Source of the DNA: Winogradskyella thalassocola
GTDB taxonomy: Bacteria > Bacteroidota > Bacteroidia > Flavobacteriales > Flavobacteriaceae
Direction of reading: 5' to 3'
Assembly (NCBI RefSeq): GCF_900099995.1
Contig: NZ_FNCZ01000008.1
Span: 62,001 to 126,000, forward strand
DNA: 64,000 bases
The notes under the pieces are model-generated. The model saw nothing but the letters and a program-made list of their open reading frames with translations. It was not told the DNA's origin and made no database searches. A program made the position numbers and the translations under genes. Positions within the stretch are counted from its first letter, which is position 1. Each line of letters starts with the position of its first letter. Of this stretch, positions 46,414 through 53,983 are shown piece by piece.

Positions 46414-47196
46414 ATGAGCGAGCAACTAATAGTGCCAACTATGGCAGAAATGATGGCAGAAGGTAAGCAACCAGAAATTTTATTTTGGGTTGGTTCTGCT
46501 GGTAGTTATGATGATAGAGCAAAAAAAATCACCAAAGCTTTTGTAAAAATCTTAAATAAAGCAAATGTTAATTTTGCTGTTTTAGGAACTGAAGAAAGTA
46601 ATACCGGTGATGTAGCAAAACGCGCAGGCAATGAATTTTTATTTCAAATGCAAGCCGTTATGAATATTGAAGTGCTTAACGCTTATGAGGTAAAACGTAT
46701 TGTAACATGCGATCCTCACTCTTTTAATTGTATAAAGAACGAATATCCAAGTCTTGGTGGTAGTTATGATGTTATCCATCATACTCAATATATAAAAGAA
46801 CTGATGAGTTCTGGACGTTTAACTTTAGAAGGTAATACGTATAAAGGAAAACGTATTACGTTTCACGACCCTTGTTATTTGGGAAGAGGAAATGGAGTTT
46901 ACGACGCACCAAGGGATGTCCTTAAAAAAACAAATGCCACATTAGTAGAAATGAAACGACATAAAGGAACAGCCTTATGTTGTGGAGCTGGTGGAGCACA
47001 AATGTTTAAAGATGCAGAACCAGGAAATAAGGAAATTAATGTTCTTAGAACCGAAGATGCACTAGAAACACAACCAGAAATCATTGCTACAGGTTGTCCT
47101 TATTGTAATACAATGATGACAGACGGTGTAAAATTCAAAGAAAAAGAAGCTGACATTAAAGTCATGGATATTGCGGAGTTGATTGCTGACGCGTAA
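46414..47196 (+). CDS. CCG-domain (Fe-S)-binding protein, HdrB/LutA-like
   Basis: A 260-residue soluble protein with two cysteine-rich CCG domains. The first has CDPHSFNCIKNEYP and the second HDPCYLGRGNGVYDAPRDVL with CCGAGGAQMF and CPYCNTM. Such domains bind a non-cubane or [4Fe-4S] cluster and form the catalytic part of heterodisulfide reductase, glycolate oxidase GlcF and lactate utilisation LutA. Together with the membrane subunit at 44796 it makes up a complete oxidoreductase core. The substrate is not known. The genes form one transcription unit with the amidase and MCE protein by spacing. Confidence 0.87.
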   Translation: MSEQLIVPTMAEMMAEGKQPEILFWVGSAGSYDDRAKKITKAFVKILNKANVNFAVLGTEESNTGDVAKRAGNEFLFQMQAVMNIEVLNAYEVKRIVTCDPHSFNCIKNEYPSLGGSYDVIHHTQYIKELMSSGRLTLEGNTYKGKRITFHDPCYLGRGNGVYDAPRDVLKKTNATLVEMKRHKGTALCCGAGGAQMFKDAEPGNKEINVLRTEDALETQPEIIATGCPYCNTMMTDGVKFKEKEADIKVMDIAELIADA

Positions 47197-47207
47197 TAGC
47201 TAATACA

Positions 47208-47414
47208 ATGGAAAATTACTTTAAGAAAATACCATTGCGAAAGCGAATTATTATAGGTGTTTCTAGCGGTATCTTTTTTGCTGTTTTTATGGCATCTTTC
47301 GATTATTTTGATGGAAGTCCATTCTCTGTTGCTAAATTTCTATTTCACAGTTTATTTTTTGGATTATTTATGAGTATTGCACTCAGATATAAAGTCCCTA
47401 AAGATCAGAACTAG
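47208..47414 (+). CDS. Small two-helix membrane protein
   Basis: A 68-residue protein with two hydrophobic segments (residues about 13-29, RIIIGVSSGIFFAVFMASF, and 40-58, AKFLFHSLFFGLFMSIALRY) and basic ends. No family recognised. It is 11 bases after the CCG gene and is probably the last gene of the FeS unit. A T-run follows its stop without a clear stem. Confidence 0.55.
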   Translation: MENYFKKIPLRKRIIIGVSSGIFFAVFMASFDYFDGSPFSVAKFLFHSLFFGLFMSIALRYKVPKDQN

Positions 47415-47435
47415 TCTTTTTTTTTCGTTATTTAA

Positions 47436-47573
47436 CGTCTTTGTGAAAATAACGGAGAAAAAAATGTTCTTTTATCTAAGAATCAAAGCCGTGTTGATAT
47501 TAGCAACTTACTTAAAGGAACCTATTTCATAAACATAGGCTCTTCTAGTACATTTAAGTTTCTTAAAGATTAA
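47436..47573 (+). pseudogene. Relic of a T9SS type A C-terminal sorting domain
   Basis: No start codon precedes this open stretch (a stop is at 47433-47435), yet it reads NNGEKNVLLSKNQSRVDISN then LLKGTYFINIGSSSTFKFLKD and a TAA. That is the end of a T9SS por-secretion sorting domain, the tail that directs proteins through the type IX system (pattern ...xxxVDISNLxKGTYFVxI...K.LK). The rest of the host gene is missing. An 8-bp inverted repeat, CGTTATTT/AAATAACG at 47426-47454, is found at its 5' border. It is either a leftover of a deletion or a fragment placed here by recombination. Confidence 0.75.
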
Positions 47574-47623
47574 ATACAGATAACAAAATGGATGTAAATA
47601 AGTAATATTTGAAAAACAGGATT

Positions 47624-48154
47624 ATGAAAAAAATTTTGAAACAACCTTTATTAGTCTTAATTGCAATTTTATTATTCGGATGTTCCTCTAAAGATGACGA
47701 CCACGACGATGATTGTATGAAAACAATCACCATTCCTCAAATCTATTTAATCAATAATCAATCATACAGTTATGATATTACTCAAGAGGTGCCATGTGAT
47801 TTTCCAGAACCATCCGAACCCGAATTGATTGATCCACCTATGTTAGAAAATTTTTCATATGAAGTTCTAAACTTTGAATTTACACCTGATACAGGAAATA
47901 ATACCTCAAGGTTGCAATTTGAAATCAAATTAAACAATCCTAATAATTTTGCGGTCTCTGGATTACCTCTTCTGACCATAGATACAGATGGCCTGCAAAC
48001 CACAGGCAGTTTTTCGAACGATGCGTCAATATCGTGCTATCAAATTGATGAAAATTCTGATTGTATTCTGACTTACGATCAACAAAGCTCCTTAGATTTA
48101 GGAATAGTTAATACAATTGAATTAATAAATGTTGCGTATTTTATAACTAATTAG
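47624..48154 (+). CDS. Hypothetical lipoprotein
   Basis: A 176-residue lipoprotein from the ATG at 47624 (MKKILKQPLLVLIAILLFGC, lipobox at Cys20), followed by an acidic spacer SSKDDDHDDDC typical of surface-exposed flavobacterial lipoproteins. The remaining part is beta-rich with LENFSYEVLNFEFTPDTG and LQFEIKLNNPNNFAVSGLP, and three further cysteines. I do not recognise the family. The TTG five codons upstream is not needed. It lies in an accessory patch with two broken genes. Confidence 0.62.
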   Translation: MKKILKQPLLVLIAILLFGCSSKDDDHDDDCMKTITIPQIYLINNQSYSYDITQEVPCDFPEPSEPELIDPPMLENFSYEVLNFEFTPDTGNNTSRLQFEIKLNNPNNFAVSGLPLLTIDTDGLQTTGSFSNDASISCYQIDENSDCILTYDQQSSLDLGIVNTIELINVAYFITN

Positions 48155-48228
48155 AAAAATTCTAAACGGATTAACGAAAAACGATAGCCAATTACGTTTA
48201 TATTTAATTGCAGCAGTTAACTTTAGAA

Positions 48229-49112
48229 ATGCGAAAAAGTCATAAATTTTTTAAGTCGATTATAATATTTGCAATTCTATTTTTCTCACAAAATGGTTTT
48301 GCAAGTCCTCAAATGCCAGATTATATAATTTATAAAGGAGATACAATTCCAATTTATAATTTAATACTTGAAAAATATTTTCAGAAAACAGAATTGGAAG
48401 ATAAGGGGAGTTTGTTCGGATTAAAATTTAGGGAAGGTGCTTCTTTAAATTGTTGGAGAGGTTACCAAGCAATTTATATGATTGAAAATGATAGTTTATT
48501 TCTGAAAAACATTATTGACTGTGGAGAACGAAATATCGACCAATTAGCATCATCAAAAAGAATTATTGAAATTTTTGGCAATAAAGAAAATAACGGAAAA
48601 GTATTTATAGATTGGTTTTCAGGTGATTTCACTATACCTAATGGAAATTATTAAGATGGGACGGAGTGTTTCATAAAACATTCGAAAATGAAATATTAGT
48701 TGAAGTACAAAATGGAACAGTGCGTAAAGTTTCTAAAATTGAGAACTATGTGGATGACCCAAAACGAGTTCATAGAAAATATGGAGATACGATTTCCAAA
48801 GTCCTGTTCAATGAATTGTCTAAACTGAATTGGCAAAACAAAAAAGATTTTGATTGCTCAGAAAAATACCTTGTGACAATTGGAAAAAACGGAGAAGTGA
48901 GCAAAGTAAATATGCCAGATTATCAAACGAAGGAGGAAATAAAGAGGTTTTGGGAACCAAATGAATATAAGTATTGTATTAAAACAGTTAAGAAAGGATT
49001 GAGCGATTTGAAATTTGACATTTTGAGAATAAAAAACAAACCTGTTGAGGAAAGTTATTATTTGGACATTTGGATTGAGGATAATGGAAAACTTGAAAAT
49101 TGGACTGAATAA
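48229..49112 (+). pseudogene. Secreted hypothetical protein split by a one-base frameshift
   Basis: Two short frames form a single gene. Frame one starts at ATG 48229 with a signal peptide (MRKSHKFFKSIIIFAILFFS... FAS) and runs to IDWFSGDFTIPNGNY and a stop at 48652-48654. The second frame continues LLRWDGVFHKTFENEILVEVQNG and so on to 49112. Adding one A to the run at about 48645-48647 would give GDFTIPNGKLLRWDGVFHK, a smooth join. The GTG at 48666 in the second part is therefore internal. The intact protein would be about 294 residues and secreted. The family is unknown to me. It may be a recent pseudogene or a homopolymer sequencing error. Confidence 0.75.
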
Positions 49113-49153
49113 AAAATTAAGGTCCTCATCATTTTTGTATTTAATGTTTTAAG

Positions 49154-49573
49154 CTAATTCAAAAGAGTATATCTGTTATAAATATCTTCTTTTACTAAAC
49201 TTTTCCATTTATCATAGTTCTTTTCCCAAACTAATTGGAATTCCTTATATTCATGCACCTTATCGAACGTCTCTTGATCAGGCCAGTTGGATTCGAAAAT
49301 GTATTTAAATTGACCTTCTTGACCTTCGGTTTCTTTCCAAAAGTTATAACTAATGTTTTCATATCCTAACTCAGCAACCACTTTATTAAAATCATCCGCA
49401 ATTGTAGCAATTTCGACATCATTTTCAATATTTTTTAAACTTATAAGGTGAACAGTTCTAAATCCTATTTTTGCGGTTGCGTTGCTTTTAATATATTCTT
49501 GTCCCAAAATGGTATCTGGAATTAAAATAATAAACATAAAAATTACAATAACGACCGTATTTAATTTTACCAT
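49154..49573 (-). CDS. Secreted hypothetical protein, possible dimeric alpha-beta barrel
   Basis: A 139-residue exported protein with a signal peptide (MVKLNTVVIVIFMFIILIPDTILGQ). The mature part alternates helix and strand (FRTVHLISLKN, VAELGYENISYNFWKE, FKYIFESNWPDQETFDKVHEYKEFQ), which recalls an antibiotic-biosynthesis-monooxygenase-like ferredoxin fold but without proof. A start four codons earlier (ATG 49585) is also possible. It is convergent with the frameshifted gene and alone on the minus strand here. Confidence 0.6.
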   Translation of the reverse strand: MVKLNTVVIVIFMFIILIPDTILGQEYIKSNATAKIGFRTVHLISLKNIENDVEIATIADDFNKVVAELGYENISYNFWKETEGQEGQFKYIFESNWPDQETFDKVHEYKEFQLVWEKNYDKWKSLVKEDIYNRYTLLN

Positions 49574-49585
49574 GATACTTTCCAT

Positions 49586-50007
49586 TTAAGATGTTAGATG
49601 TCATACAATATACATAATTTTTAATGAATAATTCACCTTTGTATATGTGTTAATCTTCATATAATGAGTAGGTTATTGATATTTTGACGAGAGCAATTAA
49701 GTTGTTCTGAGAATGAAAATAAGGACTAACATCACGTATGCATTATTATGAGTGTCTCAATGATTTCAAAAAAAAAAACCCTGAATTTTATCTTATTAAA
49801 TTTAGGTGCTTAACCATCACAAGAATCATATGTATATTCAATTGCTAGTTCTAATCTACTTGCGTATATTTCTTCTGCATATTCTATTCGGTTTTTAATT
49901 ACTAAATAAGTAGCTTTACAATGAATTTATACAGACATAAATACGTTTCTTAAGATTTGCCAGACGAATAATTTCAGCTTAAAAACACTTAATAGATTAT
50001 AATAAAA
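49586..50007. other. Gene-less stretch with a weak minus-strand coding remnant
   Basis: No intact gene is seen in these 422 bases. On the minus strand a 38-codon stop-free stretch at nt 49813-49926 reads IHCKATYLVIKNRIEYAEEI then YASRLELAIEYTYDSCDG before a TAA at 49810. It looks like the tail of a small secreted or lipoprotein gene whose start is lost, but this is weak. The rest holds A-rich runs only (nt about 49768-49781). Confidence 0.25.
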
Positions 50008-50526
50008 ATGACATTCATAAACCCTCAAATACAGATAGAAGACTTACCAAATGTTGAAGATGCAGTATTAAAACCAATTTCAAAATCATACTTAAAAATC
50101 ATAGCACTAAATGGACTGGTAGTGTATAGTCTAATTTTAGGCACTTTGTTTGGGGTGAGGCACTTAATTAAAGAAGACGGTTTTCAGGATAATTTTTGGT
50201 ACGTGTTTTTTGGAGTTTTAGGACTCTGTATTATCAATTTTATCATTTCCATATTAGCTTTCAAAAAACGAAAGTATGCGGTTCGTGGTCATGACGTTAT
50301 TTACGCAAAAGGGTTAATTGTACATTCTATAACCACAGTGCCTATTTCTAGAATTCAACATGTTGAAGAATCCCGAAGCTGGTTAGCAAGACAATTCGGC
50401 TTATCAACACTAAAAATTTTTACTGCGGGTGAATCTGGTAGTGACTTAAGTATAAAAGGACTTCATCATCTTGAAGCAAAAGGTATTAATGATTTTATAA
50501 GCTCAGAGGTTAATGGAAACGACTGA
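50008..50526 (+). CDS. Membrane protein with bacterial PH domain (YdbS-like)
   Basis: A 172-residue protein with two transmembrane helices (about residues 33-50 and 66-86) and a bacterial PH (bPH2/DUF304) domain at about 92-165. The domain has KYAVRGHDVIYAKGLIVHSITTVPISRIQHVEESRSWLARQFGLSTLKIFTAGESG. This is the small partner of the YdbS/YdbT pair. Function is not settled, with links to membrane physiology. It overlaps the next gene by 14 bases. Confidence 0.85.
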   Translation: MTFINPQIQIEDLPNVEDAVLKPISKSYLKIIALNGLVVYSLILGTLFGVRHLIKEDGFQDNFWYVFFGVLGLCIINFIISILAFKKRKYAVRGHDVIYAKGLIVHSITTVPISRIQHVEESRSWLARQFGLSTLKIFTAGESGSDLSIKGLHHLEAKGINDFISSEVNGND

Positions 50527-52018
50527 TTTCTCACAACCCATAAGGCAATCCGCTAAAGGCATTATTGTAATTTTCGCATTCAATCTTGTTACGTTTGTTA
50601 AAAAGTTTTTTGTGCTTTTTATAGCTTTTGGTGTTTCAATACTTCGAAGCAAATCTATTGGCAATGTTACTCCAACAATGATGGTATTGGCAGTAATAGG
50701 AGTTTTATTAATTATTCTGATTATCGCTATTTTAAAATATCTCAATTTTAAGTTTTATCTCAGTAAGGATGATTTTCATTTAGCTACAGGAATCATAAAT
50801 AAGGATAATACAATTATCCCCAAATCAAAAATTCAGAACGTCTATATCAAACAAAATTTTCTGCAACAAATTATAAATGTGGTTTCCGTTAAAATTGAAA
50901 CTGCAGGTGATAAAAAATCTGAAATTGAAATCAGTGCTTTAGATAAACCAACGGCATTATTATTAAAGAAGAAACTGTTCAGAAAAGCAAGCAGTGTAAG
51001 TGAAGAGCTAGAACAATCAGAATCTATTGAAGAACCAGAAGTATTCTTTAAGGTGACTCCAAAACGATTGCTATTAGAGGGGTTATCTCAAAATCATTTT
51101 AAGAGTTTTTTATTGATATTTACGTTTGGTTTTGGACTGTATAGTGAATTCAAAGACTTTTTACAAGAATTAGAGTTAGAGAAACATGTTGAAGGCTTAG
51201 TAGAATTAGACGAAGCCACTATACTCAATCTAATAATCACTAATGTAATTATCCTAATAGGAGTCGTGTTGATTTCATTTTTATTTTCAGTTGTGAAAAC
51301 ATTTATAATCAACTTTAATCTCGAAGTCGTTGAGCATCAAAAAACAATAGAAATTAATAAAGGTCTTTTTAATAAAGTGTCTTTAAGTTTAACGCCAAGT
51401 CGTATTCAGAATTTAGTGATTACCACAAATCGTGTTAAACAGTATTTTGGATTACATACCATAGCTGTAAAGCAAGCTATGGTGAATGTAAAGCAGCAAA
51501 AAAACTTCAACATTGTGGCGTTAGAGAAGGAGCAGCTAGATTATCTAGTCAATAAGCTCTTGTCTAATTATAATGACGAACAAGGAGATGTTGCTAAGCC
51601 AAGACCTTATTTTATGCGAATTTCAGCTTTAGAAATGTTTCTTTTTGGAGTTGTTATAAATGGTTTATCATTAGCTATTTTTGGCATAGAGATGTTATGG
51701 ATTAATGCTGTTTTTATGCCTTTGGCAGCGTTGTATGTTTACTTTGCTTATAAAAAAGCCTATTACAGAATTTCTGAAGACTTTGTAACCATAGGAAGTG
51801 GTGTCATTGATACCACAACGAATATCCTCGAAATTCATAAAATTCAAAGCGTAAAGCTAAAACAGACTATTTTTCAAAGACCACGAGCTATTGCTTCATT
51901 GGTAATTTCAACAGCATCAAAATCTGTAACGATTCCTTATATCTCAAAATCAGAAGCTATATCAATTTATAATCTCTTGTTATATAAGGTAGAATCTCAA
52001 GATAGAGATTGGATGTAA
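50513..52018 (+). CDS. Membrane protein with three bacterial PH domains (YdbT-like)
   Basis: A 501-residue protein with pairs of helices near residues 18-40 and 55-75, 195-215 and 240-265, and 380-420. They separate three bPH2 modules beginning FYLSKDDFHLATGIINKDNTIIPKSKIQNVYIKQNFLQ, NLEVVEHQKTIEINKGLFNKVSLSLTPSRIQNLVITTNRVKQYFG and YRISEDFVTIGSGVIDTTTNILEIHKIQSVKLKQTIFQ. It is the large partner of the YdbS-like gene with which it overlaps. Its own end overlaps the alternative 5' extension of the next gene. Confidence 0.85.
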   Translation: METTDFSQPIRQSAKGIIVIFAFNLVTFVKKFFVLFIAFGVSILRSKSIGNVTPTMMVLAVIGVLLIILIIAILKYLNFKFYLSKDDFHLATGIINKDNTIIPKSKIQNVYIKQNFLQQIINVVSVKIETAGDKKSEIEISALDKPTALLLKKKLFRKASSVSEELEQSESIEEPEVFFKVTPKRLLLEGLSQNHFKSFLLIFTFGFGLYSEFKDFLQELELEKHVEGLVELDEATILNLIITNVIILIGVVLISFLFSVVKTFIINFNLEVVEHQKTIEINKGLFNKVSLSLTPSRIQNLVITTNRVKQYFGLHTIAVKQAMVNVKQQKNFNIVALEKEQLDYLVNKLLSNYNDEQGDVAKPRPYFMRISALEMFLFGVVINGLSLAIFGIEMLWINAVFMPLAALYVYFAYKKAYYRISEDFVTIGSGVIDTTTNILEIHKIQSVKLKQTIFQRPRAIASLVISTASKSVTIPYISKSEAISIYNLLLYKVESQDRDWM

Positions 52019-52053
52019 AACCGTATTTTTACAACCAGAAAAATGATTATTAT

Positions 52054-52539
52054 ATGCTAGTCGATTTTAATACCTTACCAGAAGAATCTAGAGTTTGGAT
52101 TTATCAATCCAATCGTTCATTTTCAGATGAAGAGTTAGAACAACTTAAAACACAATTAGATACGTTTATAGAAGCTTGGACGGCCCACGGAAAAGATCTA
52201 AAAGCAGGTTATAAAATGGTTTACAAACGCTTTATAGTGATTGCAATGGATCAAAGTTTGAATAGTGCAACAGGTTGCTCTATAGACTCTTCTGTTACTT
52301 TTATTCAACAATTAGAGAAACAATATGATGTTGACTTAATGGATAAAATGAATGTGTCTTATAAGCAAGGTGAATTTATTGCGTACAAATCATTAATTGA
52401 TTTTAAAAAAATGGCACAGCAAAAAGCAGTGTCTAAAAATACCGTTGTTTTTAATAATCTAGTGACCAATATTGCAGAATTCAATGAAAATTGGGAAGTG
52501 CCTGCAAGTGAAAGTTGGCATAATCGTTTTATTAAATAA
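52054..52539 (+). CDS. Conserved flavobacterial protein (often mislabelled ABC transporter ATPase)
   Basis: A 161-residue cytoplasmic protein starting at MLVDFNTLPEESRVWIYQSNRSF. It has SDEELEQLKTQLDTFIEAWTAHGKDLKAGYKMVYKRFIVIAMDQSLNSATGCSIDSSVTFIQQLEKQYDVDLMDK. Public annotations frequently call this family an ABC transporter ATPase, yet no Walker A or signature motif exists here, so that name is unsupported. Upstream in-frame ATG 52009 overlaps the YdbT-like gene, but the family begins at MLVDF. The role is unknown; it follows the PH-domain pair and may share its message. Confidence 0.8.
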   Translation: MLVDFNTLPEESRVWIYQSNRSFSDEELEQLKTQLDTFIEAWTAHGKDLKAGYKMVYKRFIVIAMDQSLNSATGCSIDSSVTFIQQLEKQYDVDLMDKMNVSYKQGEFIAYKSLIDFKKMAQQKAVSKNTVVFNNLVTNIAEFNENWEVPASESWHNRFIK

Positions 52540-52581
52540 TACTTCACATTACTAACTTTTATATTTCTAATACATTAGTCA

Positions 52582-52600
52582 CTTTTACGATTCGTAAAAG
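52582..52600. promoter_or_regulatory. 19-bp palindrome upstream of serB
   Basis: CTTTTACGATTCGTAAAAG is a perfect inverted repeat (9 bases each side of a single T). It ends 24 bases before the serB start, with no T-run after it, so it looks like an operator rather than a terminator. A near copy lies at 59001. Confidence 0.45.
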
Positions 52601-52624
52601 CTGATTAACAATAAACTTAATAAA

Positions 52625-53848
52625 GTGGCTACAGACATTTTCTTATTAAATATTTCAGGACAAGATAGACCGGGTTTAACTTCTAGCTTAACAAGTGTTT
52701 TAGCAGAATATGATGCTAAAGTTTTAGATATCGGACAAGCTAATATTCATGATACGCTATCGTTGGGGATTATGTTCGAAATTAAAAAGGGTAAAAAATC
52801 TTCAGCAGTTCTTAAAGATTTATTGTTTAAAGCTTATGAACTTGGAATTAAAGCCAAATTCACACCCATTTCGCTTGAAGATTATGAGAACTGGGTAAAC
52901 CAACAAGGTAAAGATCGCTACATCATTACTATTTTAGGAGAAAAATTAGCAGCAGAGCAAATATCTGAAGTTACTAAAATCATTTCAGAAAAGAACTTAA
53001 ACATCGATTCTATTAAGCGATTAACGGGGCGAGTATCATTAGTAAAAAAGGAAGAATATCCAAGAGCGTCTATTCAATTGTCAATTAGAGGTAAAATAGG
53101 AGATAAGTCTGATTTCACTAGAAAATTTATGGAGATCTCGCGAGAGTTAGATGCCGATATTGCGTTTCAAGAAGATAATATTTTTAGACGTAACAGACGT
53201 TTGGTTTGTTTTGATATGGATTCAACTTTAATTCAAACCGAAGTTATAGATGAACTTGCAGAACTAGCAGGAGTAGGTGCTCAAGTAAAAGCCATTACCG
53301 AATCTGCTATGCAAGGAGAAATAGATTTCAACGAAAGTTTTAAACAACGCATGAAGCTTTTAGAAGGCTTGAGTGAATCCGTTTTACAAGAAGTGGCAGA
53401 ACGATTGCCAATTACCAAAGGAGCCAAACGCTTAATAGATACATTACATTATTACGGATTTAAGACAGCTATTCTTTCTGGTGGATTTACGTATTTCGGA
53501 CATTATCTTCAGAAAAAATTAGATATCGATTATGTCTTTGCTAATCAACTTGAGATTAAAGATGGTGCTTTAACAGGTGGTTATCTTGGTGATATTGTCG
53601 ATGGTAATAAAAAAGCTGAATATCTTCAACAATTAGCGGACGAAATGGGAATTGATATCAGTCAAACCATTGCTGTTGGCGATGGTGCTAATGATTTACA
53701 AATGCTTAATCTTGCTGGTTTAGGTATTGCGTTTCATGCAAAGCCTAAAGTAAAAGACAATGCGCAAAGTTCAATTTCTAGCATAGGGTTAGATGGCGTG
53801 CTGTATTTATTGGGGTATCATGATCGTCAGATTGATTTGTTATCTTAA
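52625..53848 (+). CDS. serB: Phosphoserine phosphatase with tandem ACT domains
   Basis: SerB dephosphorylates phosphoserine in the last step of serine synthesis. The 407 residues contain two ACT domains (about residues 5-80, DIFLLNISGQDRPGLTSSLTSVL, and 96-180, YIITILGEKLAAEQISEVTKIISEKN) that may sense serine. A HAD phosphatase domain follows, with motif I CFDMDSTLIQTEVIDELAELAG, motif II ILSGGFTYF and motif III to IV AVGDGANDLQMLNLAGLGIAFHAKPK. The start is a GTG at 52625; no ATG exists in frame near it. A perfect palindrome lies 24 bases upstream of the start. Confidence 0.95.
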   Translation: MATDIFLLNISGQDRPGLTSSLTSVLAEYDAKVLDIGQANIHDTLSLGIMFEIKKGKKSSAVLKDLLFKAYELGIKAKFTPISLEDYENWVNQQGKDRYIITILGEKLAAEQISEVTKIISEKNLNIDSIKRLTGRVSLVKKEEYPRASIQLSIRGKIGDKSDFTRKFMEISRELDADIAFQEDNIFRRNRRLVCFDMDSTLIQTEVIDELAELAGVGAQVKAITESAMQGEIDFNESFKQRMKLLEGLSESVLQEVAERLPITKGAKRLIDTLHYYGFKTAILSGGFTYFGHYLQKKLDIDYVFANQLEIKDGALTGGYLGDIVDGNKKAEYLQQLADEMGIDISQTIAVGDGANDLQMLNLAGLGIAFHAKPKVKDNAQSSISSIGLDGVLYLLGYHDRQIDLLS

Positions 53849-53983
53849 ACTGAATAATAAAATGTCTATTCCCTAGGTTATAAAAGTATCTTAAAGTCTT
53901 TTTACTTCCTCTTAAATATGCTAATTTGGCACAATATTCGTTATGATTTATGTGTTCAACCTATAAACGATAAAAGATTGCTA

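Noticed and set aside
48666-49112. Separate GTG-start gene
   Set aside because: It is better explained as the second half of the frameshifted gene starting at 48229.
52054-52539. ABC transporter ATPase
   Set aside because: No Walker A, Walker B or signature motif is present; the name is a propagated label.
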